Positions 55,171 to 64,000 of a stretch of 64,000 nt of DNA are shown here, piece by piece. This DNA is from CAVVZJ01 sp963752755 (GTDB taxonomy: Bacteria; Planctomycetota; Planctomycetia; Isosphaerales; Isosphaeraceae). Both the position numbers and the translations under genes were made by a program. Within the stretch, counting starts at the first letter, position 1, and every line of letters begins with the position of its first letter. The DNA lies in contig CAVVZJ010000014.1 in assembly GCA_963752755.1 (NCBI GenBank), positions 1 to 64,000 of the forward strand. The letters are read 5' to 3'. Below the pieces are notes generated by a model, which worked only from the letters and a program-made list of their open reading frames with translations, was not told the origin of the DNA and did no database searches.

Positions 55171-58053
55171 TCAGGGGGATGTTCGTTGCGGCCAGCCGGG
55201 AAGCGGAAGCGGTGGGTCTTCGCCTTCGCGGATCAGATAGCCGGCATCGGCTTCCAGGTTCTCGAAGTGGTCCCGGCGGCCCGACGGCCATTGCACCTCC
55301 AGCGTCTCGATCCGTTTCGCGTCGCCCAGGCCGGCGTGAATTCGGGGGTCGCTCGATGACTGATAGCTGCCGCCACCAACCCGCGGCAGGACCTGGCGAC
55401 GGCCCCCGGCGGCGACCGTCACCACCGCGCCGATCGCGTCACGGTTCGAGGTCGTGCCCTCCAGCCGGAGCGTGAAGAAATGACCCGGCTTTGACCGGTT
55501 GTGCAGGAACACGACCGGCTCGTCCTGCACCTGGAGCACGGCGTCGGTCCGACCGTCGTTGTCGAGGTCTCCCACGGCCAGACCGCGGCCGATGTGAGGG
55601 ATGAGGAACGGCTCGCCAGCCTTTTCCGTCACATCAACCACGCGGCCCGAGTTCGTGCCGAGCAAGAGCTGGGCGGGCATCTTCCAGGGAAACTGGGGAC
55701 GGCCGTCGTGGACATGGCCGTTGGCCGTCAACAGGTCGAGGTGGCCGTCGTTGTTGGCGTCGAGCAGGACGAGGCCAAATCCGAGCCGGAAGCGGCTCGG
55801 CGCCGCCAGGCCAATCGCGGCGGTGTGGTCGGCAAAGAGGCCGCCGCCGAGGCCGCGGAAGAAGGAGGTGGACTCGTTGTAGTAGTTGGTCACGGCCAGG
55901 TCGAGCCGGCCGTCACCGTCGAGGTCGCCGCACGCGACGCCCATGCCGGCCTGGTAGCCCCCCTCGGCATTCGCGGCCACGCCCGCCGTGTGGGCAACCT
56001 CCTCGAATTGGAAGCCGCCGAGGTTGCGGAAGAGGTAGTTCGCCGTCATGTCATTGGCGACGAAGAGGTCGGTCCGACCGTCGTCGTCGAGGTCGGCCGC
56101 CAGCACGCCGAGGCCGCGGCCGTCGCGATCGACGATCCCTGCCTCGGAGGTGACATCGACAAACCGGCCGTCGTCGTTGCGGAAGACGTGGTCGGGCAAC
56201 GCCGGAAAGTCGCGGGGATTGCAGCGGTACTGGCTTGGGTCCTTCGGGTCGGTGCAGGCCCGGTCGTCCCCCTCGTCCCACTTCAGGTAATGGGCGACGT
56301 AGAGGTCCAGGTCGCCGTCGTTGTCGAGGTCGGCGAAGGCGGCCGAGGTTGGCCAGTCGCGGTCGCCGCCGAGACCGGCAGCTTCGGTGGCGTCCTCGAA
56401 CGTGCCGTCGCCGCGATTGCGATAGAGGGCGTAATGCCGCCATCGGGTGACGAACAGGTCCGGGTCGCCGTCGTTGTCGAAGTCGCCGACGGTAACGCCG
56501 TGGCCGTAACCCCGCGAGCCGCCCAGCCCGGCGCGTTCGGTGACGTCCTCGAACGTGCCGTCGCCGCGGTTTCGGTAGAGCCGGTCGCCGCCGTGGGCCG
56601 AGGACGGGCCGGGCGGGAAATGGCCCGACTGGACGAGAAAGACATCGAGCCAGCCGTCACCGTCGCAGTCGAGCAAGGCGACGCCGCCCGAGAACGTGAT
56701 CGGGGGAATCGGGCGACCGGAGGCCAGGCCGCTCTCGTGGACGAATCGGAGGCCCGATTCGTCGGCGTCGTCCCTGAAGTGCACCTCCGGCGTCGTTGTC
56801 ATGCTCGTAGGACCGGACGGGCGCGGAGGCGTCGCGGGCGACAACCGATCCGGCAGGAGATCGGCCAGGGTCCGCGACTCCGAGGCGGCGGGACGCTTCC
56901 TCTCGGAGACCACACCAAGACCGGCGCCGAGGCTGGACCACTGGCGGGCCTCGAAGCGTCGGCCGAGCGCCTCGGCATCCCGGGCCAGTTCAGCGGCGTG
57001 GGCCAGGGGGTCCCGGTCGCGGATCTGTCGCCGATAGTCCTCGCGGGCACGCTCCAGGGCCGCCTTGCGAAGACGCAACTCCTCGGCCCGTTCCGGATGC
57101 CCCCCCGCAATCGCGAGCTCCGCGAGCCGGTCGAGGACCCTCGGGGCAGCCGGCTGGATTGTCAGCAACGACTCCAGGGCCGAGCGCTCCGCGTCGCGGT
57201 CGCCGCGGCGCGAGGCGAACCAGGCCCGGATTTTCAGGGCGAGCGACTCGGAATCGTCATCGACGGGGAGGTGACGCGCGGACTCAAGGACCTCCTCGGG
57301 TCGGCCGGCGGCGAGGGCCCAGTCGAGCCGTTGGCGCCAGACGGCCGGGTCGTCAGGTCGGCGTTCGAGGCAGGCCTGAAGCCAGCGGTCGGCCTCAGCG
57401 AAGTCGCCGGTGCGGGTCGCGAGGTAAGCCCGACCGAGCCAGACGCGGTCATCCTGGGGGGCCTGGCGGCCCGCCGTGTCGAGGTAGAGCCGGACCCCCT
57501 CGGCCGGGTACGGATCGGCGTCGAGCCGGTACAGTTCCCGGAGCGCCGCGACCGGGTCCTCGAACTCGCCCAGACCGGCTTGAAAGAGCCGGCGGGCGTC
57601 GTGGAAACGGCCTTCGAGCCGGAGCAGACGGACCAGCTCCCAGCGGGCCTGGTCCCGATGCGAGCCGGGACGCTCCAGCGCCCAGGACAGCAGCGACTCG
57701 GTCTCCGCCATCTGCCCGCGCTTCTGGAGCACCCCTGCCCGATGGACGGCCGCCCAGCCGGCGTGCTCCGACCCGATCGGCACCCGCTCGAAGGCGGCCA
57801 GGGCGGCGGCGTCCCGGCCGCGCAGCAATTCGCAGACACCCAGGTGGAACTCGACCTCACCCCGCCCGGGCTTCCGCTTTGCCAGGTCCGCCAGCAGCCG
57901 ATGCGCCACCGCGATGTGGCGGGCGAGCATCTCCGACTTGGCTCGCTCCAGCTCGACCCGGAAGGTCCGCTCATCGTAGAGCCGGTAGGCGTACCAGCCC
58001 GCCGCCAGGGCGACGAGCAGGCCGATCCCGATCCCGATCCGGCGCGGTCGCAT
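55171..58053 (-). CDS. giant TPR plus FG-GAP/ASPIC (UnbV-like) protein
   Basis: 960 residues. A single N-terminal helix (GIGIGLLVALAAGWYAY) anchors or exports the protein. Residues about 50-370 form TPR-like helical hairpins (LLADLAKRKPGRGEVEFHLG; YLATRTGDFAEADRWLQACL). From about 430 there are FG-GAP/VCBS repeats with Ca-binding loops (DCDGDGWLDVFLV, DFDNDGDPDLFVT, DLDNDGDLDLYVA, DLDGDGRLDLAVT). It ends with an ASPIC/UnbV domain (GGGSYQSSSDPRIHAGLG; VQWPSGRRDHF). GAGGAGG precedes the ATG at 58053. An extracellular scaffold is likely. Confidence 0.9.
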   Translation of the reverse strand: MRPRRIGIGIGLLVALAAGWYAYRLYDERTFRVELERAKSEMLARHIAVAHRLLADLAKRKPGRGEVEFHLGVCELLRGRDAAALAAFERVPIGSEHAGWAAVHRAGVLQKRGQMAETESLLSWALERPGSHRDQARWELVRLLRLEGRFHDARRLFQAGLGEFEDPVAALRELYRLDADPYPAEGVRLYLDTAGRQAPQDDRVWLGRAYLATRTGDFAEADRWLQACLERRPDDPAVWRQRLDWALAAGRPEEVLESARHLPVDDDSESLALKIRAWFASRRGDRDAERSALESLLTIQPAAPRVLDRLAELAIAGGHPERAEELRLRKAALERAREDYRRQIRDRDPLAHAAELARDAEALGRRFEARQWSSLGAGLGVVSERKRPAASESRTLADLLPDRLSPATPPRPSGPTSMTTTPEVHFRDDADESGLRFVHESGLASGRPIPPITFSGGVALLDCDGDGWLDVFLVQSGHFPPGPSSAHGGDRLYRNRGDGTFEDVTERAGLGGSRGYGHGVTVGDFDNDGDPDLFVTRWRHYALYRNRGDGTFEDATEAAGLGGDRDWPTSAAFADLDNDGDLDLYVAHYLKWDEGDDRACTDPKDPSQYRCNPRDFPALPDHVFRNDDGRFVDVTSEAGIVDRDGRGLGVLAADLDDDGRTDLFVANDMTANYLFRNLGGFQFEEVAHTAGVAANAEGGYQAGMGVACGDLDGDGRLDLAVTNYYNESTSFFRGLGGGLFADHTAAIGLAAPSRFRLGFGLVLLDANNDGHLDLLTANGHVHDGRPQFPWKMPAQLLLGTNSGRVVDVTEKAGEPFLIPHIGRGLAVGDLDNDGRTDAVLQVQDEPVVFLHNRSKPGHFFTLRLEGTTSNRDAIGAVVTVAAGGRRQVLPRVGGGSYQSSSDPRIHAGLGDAKRIETLEVQWPSGRRDHFENLEADAGYLIREGEDPPLPLPGWPQRTSP

Positions 58054-58149
58054 CACGTCCTCCTCGACAACCCCCGTCCGGTCGGGCTCACCACCGGAAC
58101 GGGTTCGGGCCGGATCACCGCAGGACGAAGCCCCGGCGCCGCCGAGAAT

Positions 58150-58181
58150 GCACGGGCCGCGCGTCGTTGCGCGGCCCGTGC
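58150..58181 (-). terminator. 13-bp perfect hairpin between DUF1559 and the TPR/FG-GAP gene
   Basis: GCACGGGCCGCGC (58150-58162) pairs with 58169-58181 over a 6-base loop, 40 bases after the DUF1559 stop and 97 bases before the next start. Candidate terminator without T-run. Confidence 0.5.
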
Positions 58182-58220
58182 CCTTGGGAAGCCGATCGTC
58201 GGGGCCGCCGTCCCGTCCCA

Positions 58221-59288
58221 TCAATACTGATCGGAACTGACGATCTCGCCTCCCTTGGGCGTCGAGAGTGACTGATAGATCCCGAACCGCGGCAGAATCC
58301 CACCGCCCACCGACGTGTACGGGCTGGAATTGCCGTTGTACTGGATCGTCAGCGGGTTCCACGAGTTGACCGAATCCTTGATGAAGTGGACCGAGCCGTC
58401 GCAGAAGGCGAAGTTGCAACCGCCCGGATGCAGACTGCTGAAGGTGTTCTCGAAATTGCTGTCGCCATTCGAGAACTTCGACGGGATCATGAGCGCCGCC
58501 GCGTAGCTCTTGAAGTAGTTGGGCGGGAAGAGCGTCGAGGCGTTGGTGTCGGAGAACCAGCCGGAGGTCCACCAGCTCGGACCGTACGGGTCCGACTTGC
58601 CCAGGGCGATCCGTGTGTAGGAATGATCGCCGAAGAGGAACGTGTTGCTCGTGCCGTCGGTGATTTCGGCGAGGCGGACCGGGCTCCGGTTGGTGCCGAG
58701 CGGGTGGCCGACGTGGAAGAAGACGCCCGGATTCTGATTCAGGAGCCCAAAGGTCGAGGACCCGCCAGGGTAGTAGTAATAGGGACCCGAGTTGCCGGCA
58801 TAGCTGCTGTAGCGCATCGGGATCGGGCTGTCGTCCCAGCCGTCGCCCGACTTGCCCGGATAATACGCACCCGAGACCGAGCCGTCGCTCGGGCACCAGA
58901 GCACGCTCATGCCGATACCGTTGACGGTGCTGTTCGGCGCCAGGTAAATCTGGAGGCTCGTGTTGAGCGCGTTGTAGAGGGTGCCCTGCTCGTAGTACTG
59001 GAGCAAGGCCACGAATTGCCCGAAGTTCTGCCGGATGAGGCCGCCGTTGACGTTCCGGCCGTAGAAATCGCCCATGGGCAAGCAGTTGTTGGCGTCGATG
59101 TAGTTGTGCGTCGCCAGTGCGAGCTGCTTGAGGTTGTTGGTGCACTGGGCCCGACGCGCGGCCTCGCGCGCCGCCTGCACAGCGGGCAGGAGCAAGGCGA
59201 TCAGGACGCCAATGATGGCGATGACCACCAGCAACTCGATCAGCGTAAAGCCTGATCGATCGCTCCGGCAGGAGCGGGAGAGAGTCAT
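58221..59288 (-). CDS. DUF1559 pseudopilin-like protein
   Basis: Leader LSRSCRSDRSGFTLIELLVV with Glu at +5, REAARRAQCTNNLKQLALAT, and the end LHPGGCNFAFCDGSVHFIKD. 355 residues. It resembles the gene at 8242-9312 more than the tandem pair at 48-50 kb. It lies 89 bp behind a lipoprotein gene of the same orientation and upstream of a TPR/FG-GAP gene. Confidence 0.93.
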   Translation of the reverse strand: MTLSRSCRSDRSGFTLIELLVVIAIIGVLIALLLPAVQAAREAARRAQCTNNLKQLALATHNYIDANNCLPMGDFYGRNVNGGLIRQNFGQFVALLQYYEQGTLYNALNTSLQIYLAPNSTVNGIGMSVLWCPSDGSVSGAYYPGKSGDGWDDSPIPMRYSSYAGNSGPYYYYPGGSSTFGLLNQNPGVFFHVGHPLGTNRSPVRLAEITDGTSNTFLFGDHSYTRIALGKSDPYGPSWWTSGWFSDTNASTLFPPNYFKSYAAALMIPSKFSNGDSNFENTFSSLHPGGCNFAFCDGSVHFIKDSVNSWNPLTIQYNGNSSPYTSVGGGILPRFGIYQSLSTPKGGEIVSSDQY

Positions 59289-59377
59289 GGTCCGGATTCT
59301 CCAAGTGGGTTCGGATCGATCGAGTGAAGTCAACGGGCCACACGAATTTCCACAGGACAGGCCGGGAGGGTGCCAGG

Positions 59378-59613
59378 TCAGCGACCCTTCTTGCTCGACT
59401 CGGCCTTGCTCTGATCCTCCTGGATCATCTCACGCCGCGACTTCGGCTTCGCCGGCGGAGCGGGCGTCGCCTCTGCGCCGGGGGGGGCTCAAACTTCTGT
59501 GAGAACTCACCCGAGCCCTCGTCGCCGGAGCCGCATCCCGCCAGCGCGGCGAGCACGAGACTCACGGCCCAGTTCCGGACGGGCCCCCGGGTTCCAAGAC
59601 GTCTGCTGATCAT
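59378..59613 (-). CDS. small lipoprotein upstream of DUF1559, frameshift in C-run
   Basis: From ATG 59613: signal peptide WAVSLVLAALAGCGSGDEGS with lipobox LAG-Cys, then a Pro-rich segment. The run of eight C at about 59483-59490 (as seen on the minus strand) shifts the frame; nine C would continue it as AEATPAPPAKPKSRREM ... KKGR to a TGA at 59378. Same order as the pair at 7930-9312. Confidence 0.6.
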
Positions 59614-60166
59614 TCCGGTGCAATCCTCTGGGTTTCGCTTCGACTGAGAAGCGATCTTGTTCTGATTCCCGACTCGGGAAGGCATGACGACACCGTCCGC
59701 CTTCACCGGGGCCCAGGGTCGACCAATCCCGGCGAGAGAGCCCTCACCGCGATGGTCTGTCCCGATCGACGTTCAATCATAGGGAGCGATAGACGAGGTT
59801 ACGCTGGACACAAAAAGTGCCATCATTCCACGCGAAACGCGGCTGTTTGGGGGAGATGTTGTCCCATGTCGGATCAGCCGCAAACACTTCTTGAAGAATT
59901 GCTTGCCTTGCTGAAGTTGCCTTCCATAGGATCTATTCCACTTATATCCGAGGCGCCTCGGAGGTCAAGTAAAAACCGGATGAATAGACAACATGCGTTC
60001 CGTGAACGCTATGATTTGTCGATGTTGGTCAACTTAAGGATGCTCGATTCCGACCCCAATCGGTGACGGCGTCTGGTCGCGATGTTGCATCGGACCTTAG
60101 AATCGAAGCGATGAGACCGCGGGGTCGGCAATCACAACGATGGGCCGAGGCAGGGGGAAGCGTTTG
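59614..60166. other. intergenic, about 550 bp
   Basis: Apart from a short remnant at 59866-60066, described separately, nothing recognisable. Composition is more AT-rich than the neighbours around 59930-60020. Confidence 0.35.
59866..60066 (+). pseudogene. possible N-terminal remnant of an acyl-CoA thioesterase (TesB-like)
   Basis: The opening MSDQPQTLLEELLALLKLPS resembles the first helix of TesB-type thioesterases (LLxxLLxLLxLExI). After about 18 residues no similarity remains. Could be coincidence; no downstream part is present. Confidence 0.25.
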
Positions 60167-63116
60167 ATGGCGCAGGCGCGACCGAGGCGCCGCGGCCGGT
60201 GGGTGATCGTCGGCGTGGCTGCCGCTTCGATCCTCGGGCTGACGGCCTGGGCCATACGGGCCCGCTGGGAGACGTCCGAGGCTGACATGGCAGCGATCCG
60301 CCAGGCGATCGCCTGGCAACGCTGGGCCGAGGCCGAGCAGCGGCTCGACCGCTACCTCGACGGCCGACCCGACGACGGCCAGGCCCGCGTCATGCTGGCG
60401 GCCCTGCTGGCCGGTCGGGACCGCGTGTCGGAAGCCCGAGCGACGCTCCTCAAGGTGCGTGAGGACGACCCCGCCTGGGCCTCGGCCTGGTCGCTGATGG
60501 GCGAGCTGGCGATCCGGCAACGCCGGGCGGCCGAGGCCGAGAACGCCTTCCGCAAGGCGGCGGCGGCCGACCCCAACACCGCCGAGCCCCGGCGCCGGCT
60601 GGTCTTTCTGCTCAGCCTCCAGCAACGCAACGGCGACCTCCGCGATGTCCTCTGGGAACTCTTCGCCATCAACCGCGATCCCCGCCTGCTGCTCGACCTC
60701 GTGCTCGAACTCTGGGCCGTCGAGAACGACACGCGGGCGATGGGCGCCGAGCTGGACGCGTACCTCCGACAGACCCCGGATGATCCCTTTTTGCGACGCG
60801 CCCGCGGTCTCGACCTCCTGCTCCGCGGCCATGCCGAACAGGCCCGGCCCGACCTCGAAGCCGCGGCCGTGGCCTTGAGCAATGACCCGGTCGGCCGCTT
60901 CGCGCTCGCCGAGTGTCGGCTCGAACTCGGCCTGGAACCGGGCGACGCGTCCATCCTCGGCCCCCGGCCGACCGGCGCCGCCGAGTCGGCGCTGGTCGGT
61001 CCTCCGGGGACGTCTCCTGGACCTCCTCGGCCGACCCGACGACGCCCTCGCGAGCTACCGCGAGGCCGTCGCCTCCAATCCGCTCGACGTCGAGGCGCTC
61101 CACCGGCTCGGACAGTCGCTGATCCGGAACGGGCAAGACGCCGAGGGGGGCCGGTCCCTCGAACGCTCCGAGGAAGTCCGCCGGCTTCAGGGCGAGGTTC
61201 GCAAGCGGCACGCCGACCTCCGCCGCAGCGGCTTCGCGGCCGACCCCGCGCTTTTCGAACGTTGCGCCGCGCCTGCCTCCAGATCGACCTTACGGCCGAG
61301 GCCCGCGCCTGGTACCAGATGACCTTGCGCCGACCCGGACCGCGCCTCCGCCCGCGACGCCCTGGCCGCGATCGCCCGGGACCCCCACCCCCTCCCCTTC
61401 CCCCTCTCGCGTCCCCGGCTCGACCCGAACGGCAGCCGCCTGGCCTTGCCGGAGACCTCTCGACCCCGGGCCGTCGCGGCGATCCAGTCGCCCCGCTTCG
61501 AGGACGTCGCCTCTCAGGCTGGCGTCTCCTTCCGCTACGACTCCGGCGCCCGTGGCGACCTCTACCTCGGCGACACGATGGGCGGCGGCGTCGGCTTCAT
61601 CGACTTCGACGGCGACGGCTGGCTCGACCTCTATCTCGTCAACGGCTGCCGGCTCCCGATCGACCCCGCCTCTCCCTCCGCCCCCAACCGCCTCTACCGC
61701 AACCGCGGCGACGGCACCTTTGAAGACGTCACCGAACCGGCCGGCGTCGCCGGTCGCGGCTACGGCATGGGCTGTGCCGTGGCCGATTACGACGACGATG
61801 GGCATGACGACCTGTTCGTCACCGGCATCGGCCAGACCCTCCTCTACCGCAACCGCGGCGACGGCACCTTCGAAGACGTAACCAGCGCCGCTGGGGTCTC
61901 CTCCGACCGCTGGACCACCGCCGCCGGCTTCGGCGACCTCGACGGCGATGGCGACCTCGACCTCGTCGTCATCACCTACGTCGAGGCCGACCCAGGCCAC
62001 GTCACCCCCTGCCGCGACCACTCCGGCGGCCCGATCCACTGCTCGCCCAGCCAGTTCCCCGCCCAGGCCGATCTCCTCTTCCGCAACAACGGCGACGGCA
62101 CGTTCACCAACGTCAGCCGCGATGCCGGCTTCGACGACGCCCCCAACGGCCGCGGCCTCGGCCTGGCCGTCGCCGACTTCGACGACGACGGTCGGCTCGA
62201 CCTCTACGTCGCCAACGACGCCTCGCCCGACTTCCTCTTCCACAACCGCGGCGGCTTCCACTTCGAAGAAGTCGCCGCCACCTCCGGCCTCGCCTGCAAC
62301 GGCTCCGGCAAGGCGACCGCCAGCATGGGCGTCGTGGCTGACGACCTCGACGGCGACGGCCGACTCGACCTGTTCATCACCAACTTCCTCAACGAGCCCA
62401 ACACCCTCTTCCGCGGCCTCGGCAGCGGCCTCTTCGTCGACGTCACCCTCGCCGCCGGCCTCTATGCCCCCAGCATCCCCGTCACCGGCTTCGGCGCCGC
62501 CGCGATCGACGCCGACAACGACGGCCGCCTCGACCTCTTCGTCGCCAACGGCCACGCCGACGACCAGCCCTGGATCAACAGCCCGATGGCCCAGCCCCCC
62601 CAGCTCTTCCTCAACCGCGGCGACGGCCGTTTCTCCCTGGCCGACTCACGAGCGACCCCCTACCTCGCCCATCCCGCCGTCGGCCGCGGCGTCGCCGCGG
62701 GCGATCTCGACAACGACGGCCGCGTCGATCTCGTCGTCGTCCACCGTGACCGACCCACCGCGATCCTCCGCAACCTCACCCACGGCGGCCACTGGCTCGG
62801 CCTCCGCCTTGTCGGCGACCGCTCCGGCCGCACCCCCATCGGCGCCCGCGTGACCTGCCGCGCCGGCGGTCGCGAGCAGGTCCGCTGGCTCACCAGCGGC
62901 ACGAGCTACCTCTCCGTCCACGACCCCCGCCTCTGGTTCGGCCTCGGCGCGGCTCAGCGCGTTGAATCCCTGGAGGTCCGCTGGCCCTCCGGCACGGCCC
63001 AAACCTGGCACGACCTTCCCATCGACCAGATCCACATCCTCCGGGAAAGCAAGTCCGCATCAATTCCACAATCCAGCACTAATACTTCCGACCACCCTCC
63101 GGAAACGGCACCCTGA
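60167..63116 (+). CDS. TPR plus FG-GAP/ASPIC protein, second copy, frameshifted
   Basis: From ATG 60167: membrane helix (WVIVGVAAASILGLTAWAI), TPR-like repeats (AIAWQRWAEAEQRLDRYLDG; LMGELAIRQRRAAEAENAFR), then the FG-GAP region with DFDGDGWLDLYLV, DYDDDGHDDLFVT, DLDGDGDLDLVVI, DFDDDGRLDLYVA, DLDGDGRLDLFIT and DLDNDGRVDLVVV, and a C-terminal ASPIC/UnbV domain (TSGTSYLSVHDPRLWFGLG). Frame changes occur near 60975, 61265 and 61345, all in the linker between TPR and propeller. About 980 residues. Homologous to 55171-58053; the two bracket the lipoprotein-DUF1559 pair. Its 3' end overlaps the convergent gene by 38 bases. Confidence 0.82.
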
Positions 63117-64000
63117 CGACGCCGCCCTTCCCCCCCTTCCCCTCGCCTTTCGGCCTTCGCGATGTGTAACTGAGGTCGTCGAGATCGACTTCCACGAACT
63201 TCCCTCCCCGCCTCACGGTCCACAATCCGAACCGGTCGAACCTCGCCCCCGCCTTGCGCTGCTCCGGCGTCAGGTCGATGGAAAAGGAGCGATCGTCGAG
63301 TTGCACGGTGAGCCGTCCGACCCCGCCATTCGCCTCCGGATCATAATGGAATTGAAACCGATGCTTCGTCCGATCCGGCTCGAAGAGCGGCCCATTCCGC
63401 AACGATGCCAGCTCCCGCGTCGGCGCCACGAAGCCGCTGAAGTAGTAGCCCACGCGCGTCGGCCCGTCGATATTCACTCCCATCATCGAGGGCAAGGGAT
63501 GCCCCTTCGATTCATCGGTGATGACTTTCAGGAACTCACTCCGGTTGAAGTATCCGAACGCGAGTCCCGAATCCGGCTGCCCCTCCACGAAGCAGATCGA
63601 CCCGGAAACCCGGATCGGGTCGTCGAGGCTCATCATGCCGATATCCGTCGCATAGAAACCCCGCAACGGATCAACCGGCTCGACCCGCCAGAACGCGCCC
63701 CCGACCTCTCCCGGCGCCTCGCCCGCCCAGTTCGTCTCGCGGAACCCGAAGTCGTTCCGGCTGTGGAAATCCCGCTCCACGAAGGAGACCCGGTTGCCCC
63801 GCCCTTCCCAGCCGGGATCGTCTTCGAGGTCGATCGAGTGGCCATTGACGACGAGGTCCGTCAGCTCGAACTCCAGCGCCCGACCGTAGGTCTGCTGGTT
63901 GACGACCCCGAAGCGGTCGAGCACCAGCGGCTCCTCACGATGTCCCGGGCTGAGGAACATCCGTCGCGGCTTCTCCCCGTCGAGCTGAAACGTGACGCAG
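63079..64000 (-). CDS. hypothetical planctomycete protein, 5' end beyond the window
   Basis: At least 307 residues in one frame open to the window edge. Beta-rich with VVNGHSIDLEDDPGWEGRGN, WRVEPVDPLRGFYATDIG, ICFVEGQPDSGLAFGYFN, VGYYFSGFVAPTREL and FDRFGLWTVRRGGKFVEVDL, suggestive of a lectin/glucanase-like sandwich found in large planctomycete proteins (DUF1583-like). The end is basic and Gly-rich. I cannot name a function. Confidence 0.6.
   Translation of the reverse strand, partial: CVTFQLDGEKPRRMFLSPGHREEPLVLDRFGVVNQQTYGRALEFELTDLVVNGHSIDLEDDPGWEGRGNRVSFVERDFHSRNDFGFRETNWAGEAPGEVGGAFWRVEPVDPLRGFYATDIGMMSLDDPIRVSGSICFVEGQPDSGLAFGYFNRSEFLKVITDESKGHPLPSMMGVNIDGPTRVGYYFSGFVAPTRELASLRNGPLFEPDRTKHRFQFHYDPEANGGVGRLTVQLDDRSFSIDLTPEQRKAGARFDRFGLWTVRRGGKFVEVDLDDLSYTSRRPKGEGKGGKGGVVRVPFPEGGRKY

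Noticed and set aside
55501..58230. 909-codon plus-strand open frame
   Set aside because: Antisense shadow of the TPR/FG-GAP gene, rich in Val/Gly/Glu without family motifs.
55171..59343. Single minus-strand open frame of 1390 codons
   Set aside because: The first 430 codons are a shadow of the DUF1559 gene in another frame; the true gene starts at 58053 with GAGGAGG upstream.

Overview
The window is GC-rich DNA from a planctomycete, most likely a member of the Isosphaeraceae/Gemmataceae-type lineages. This rests on gene content: four genes for DUF1559 pseudopilin-like proteins, DUF1080, a Gfo/Idh/MocA oxidoreductase with an RRQFLQ-type leader, a PEP-CTERM protein, two giant TPR plus FG-GAP/ASPIC proteins, an HTTM-domain protein, a YfhO-like membrane protein, and a tetrahydromethanopterin-type C1 gene cluster. 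No rRNA, tRNA or CRISPR array was recognised.

Layout. 1-4500 is a transposon graveyard: an IS66 transposase running off the left edge, a complete IS1595-type element with 27-bp terminal repeats (1080-2158), and an IS4-family transposase remnant cut in two by a complete IS701 element (2387-3903) with a CTAG target duplication. 4485-5140 holds two antitoxin-like small genes (DUF433 and ParD-like). 5247-7226 is acetyl-CoA synthetase with a heavily disrupted frame. 7900-17500 carries envelope and secreted proteins. 17793-21981 holds two single-domain response regulators flanking dxr and rseP. 22327-26841 has hydrolases and peptidases. 26979-30443 is a tetrahydromethanopterin (H4MPT) biosynthesis cluster (mfnE-like, mfnF-like, ATP-grasp, HisA-like). 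30922-42491 is mostly housekeeping and accessory metabolism: phosphatase, adenylate kinase, carrier-protein-like, OPT transporter, S46 peptidase, VOC, oxidoreductase, PEP-CTERM, SGNH.

42572-49190 is the most striking region. A DUF1559 gene has been split by a 5.36-kb mobile element (42692-48050) that left a 10-bp target duplication. Its transposase carries an N-terminal SWIM zinc finger and is itself interrupted by a second insertion sequence (43526-45172, 7-bp duplication). The element also carries a ribbon-helix-helix regulator with an operator-like inverted repeat, and a translationally coupled two-gene passenger module of lower GC than its surroundings. 49365-64000 then holds another DUF1559 gene, a polysaccharide-type glycosyltransferase/acyltransferase cluster, and two TPR/FG-GAP/ASPIC genes around a lipoprotein-DUF1559 pair.

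Many conserved genes (acs, dxr, OPT transporter, S46 peptidase, HisA-like and others) need one or more single-base frame corrections. Because protein similarity resumes cleanly on both sides, and because most changes are +1 insertions or homopolymer-length changes, I suspect sequence error for many of them. Start-to-stop spans are given across such breaks and the breaks are noted.
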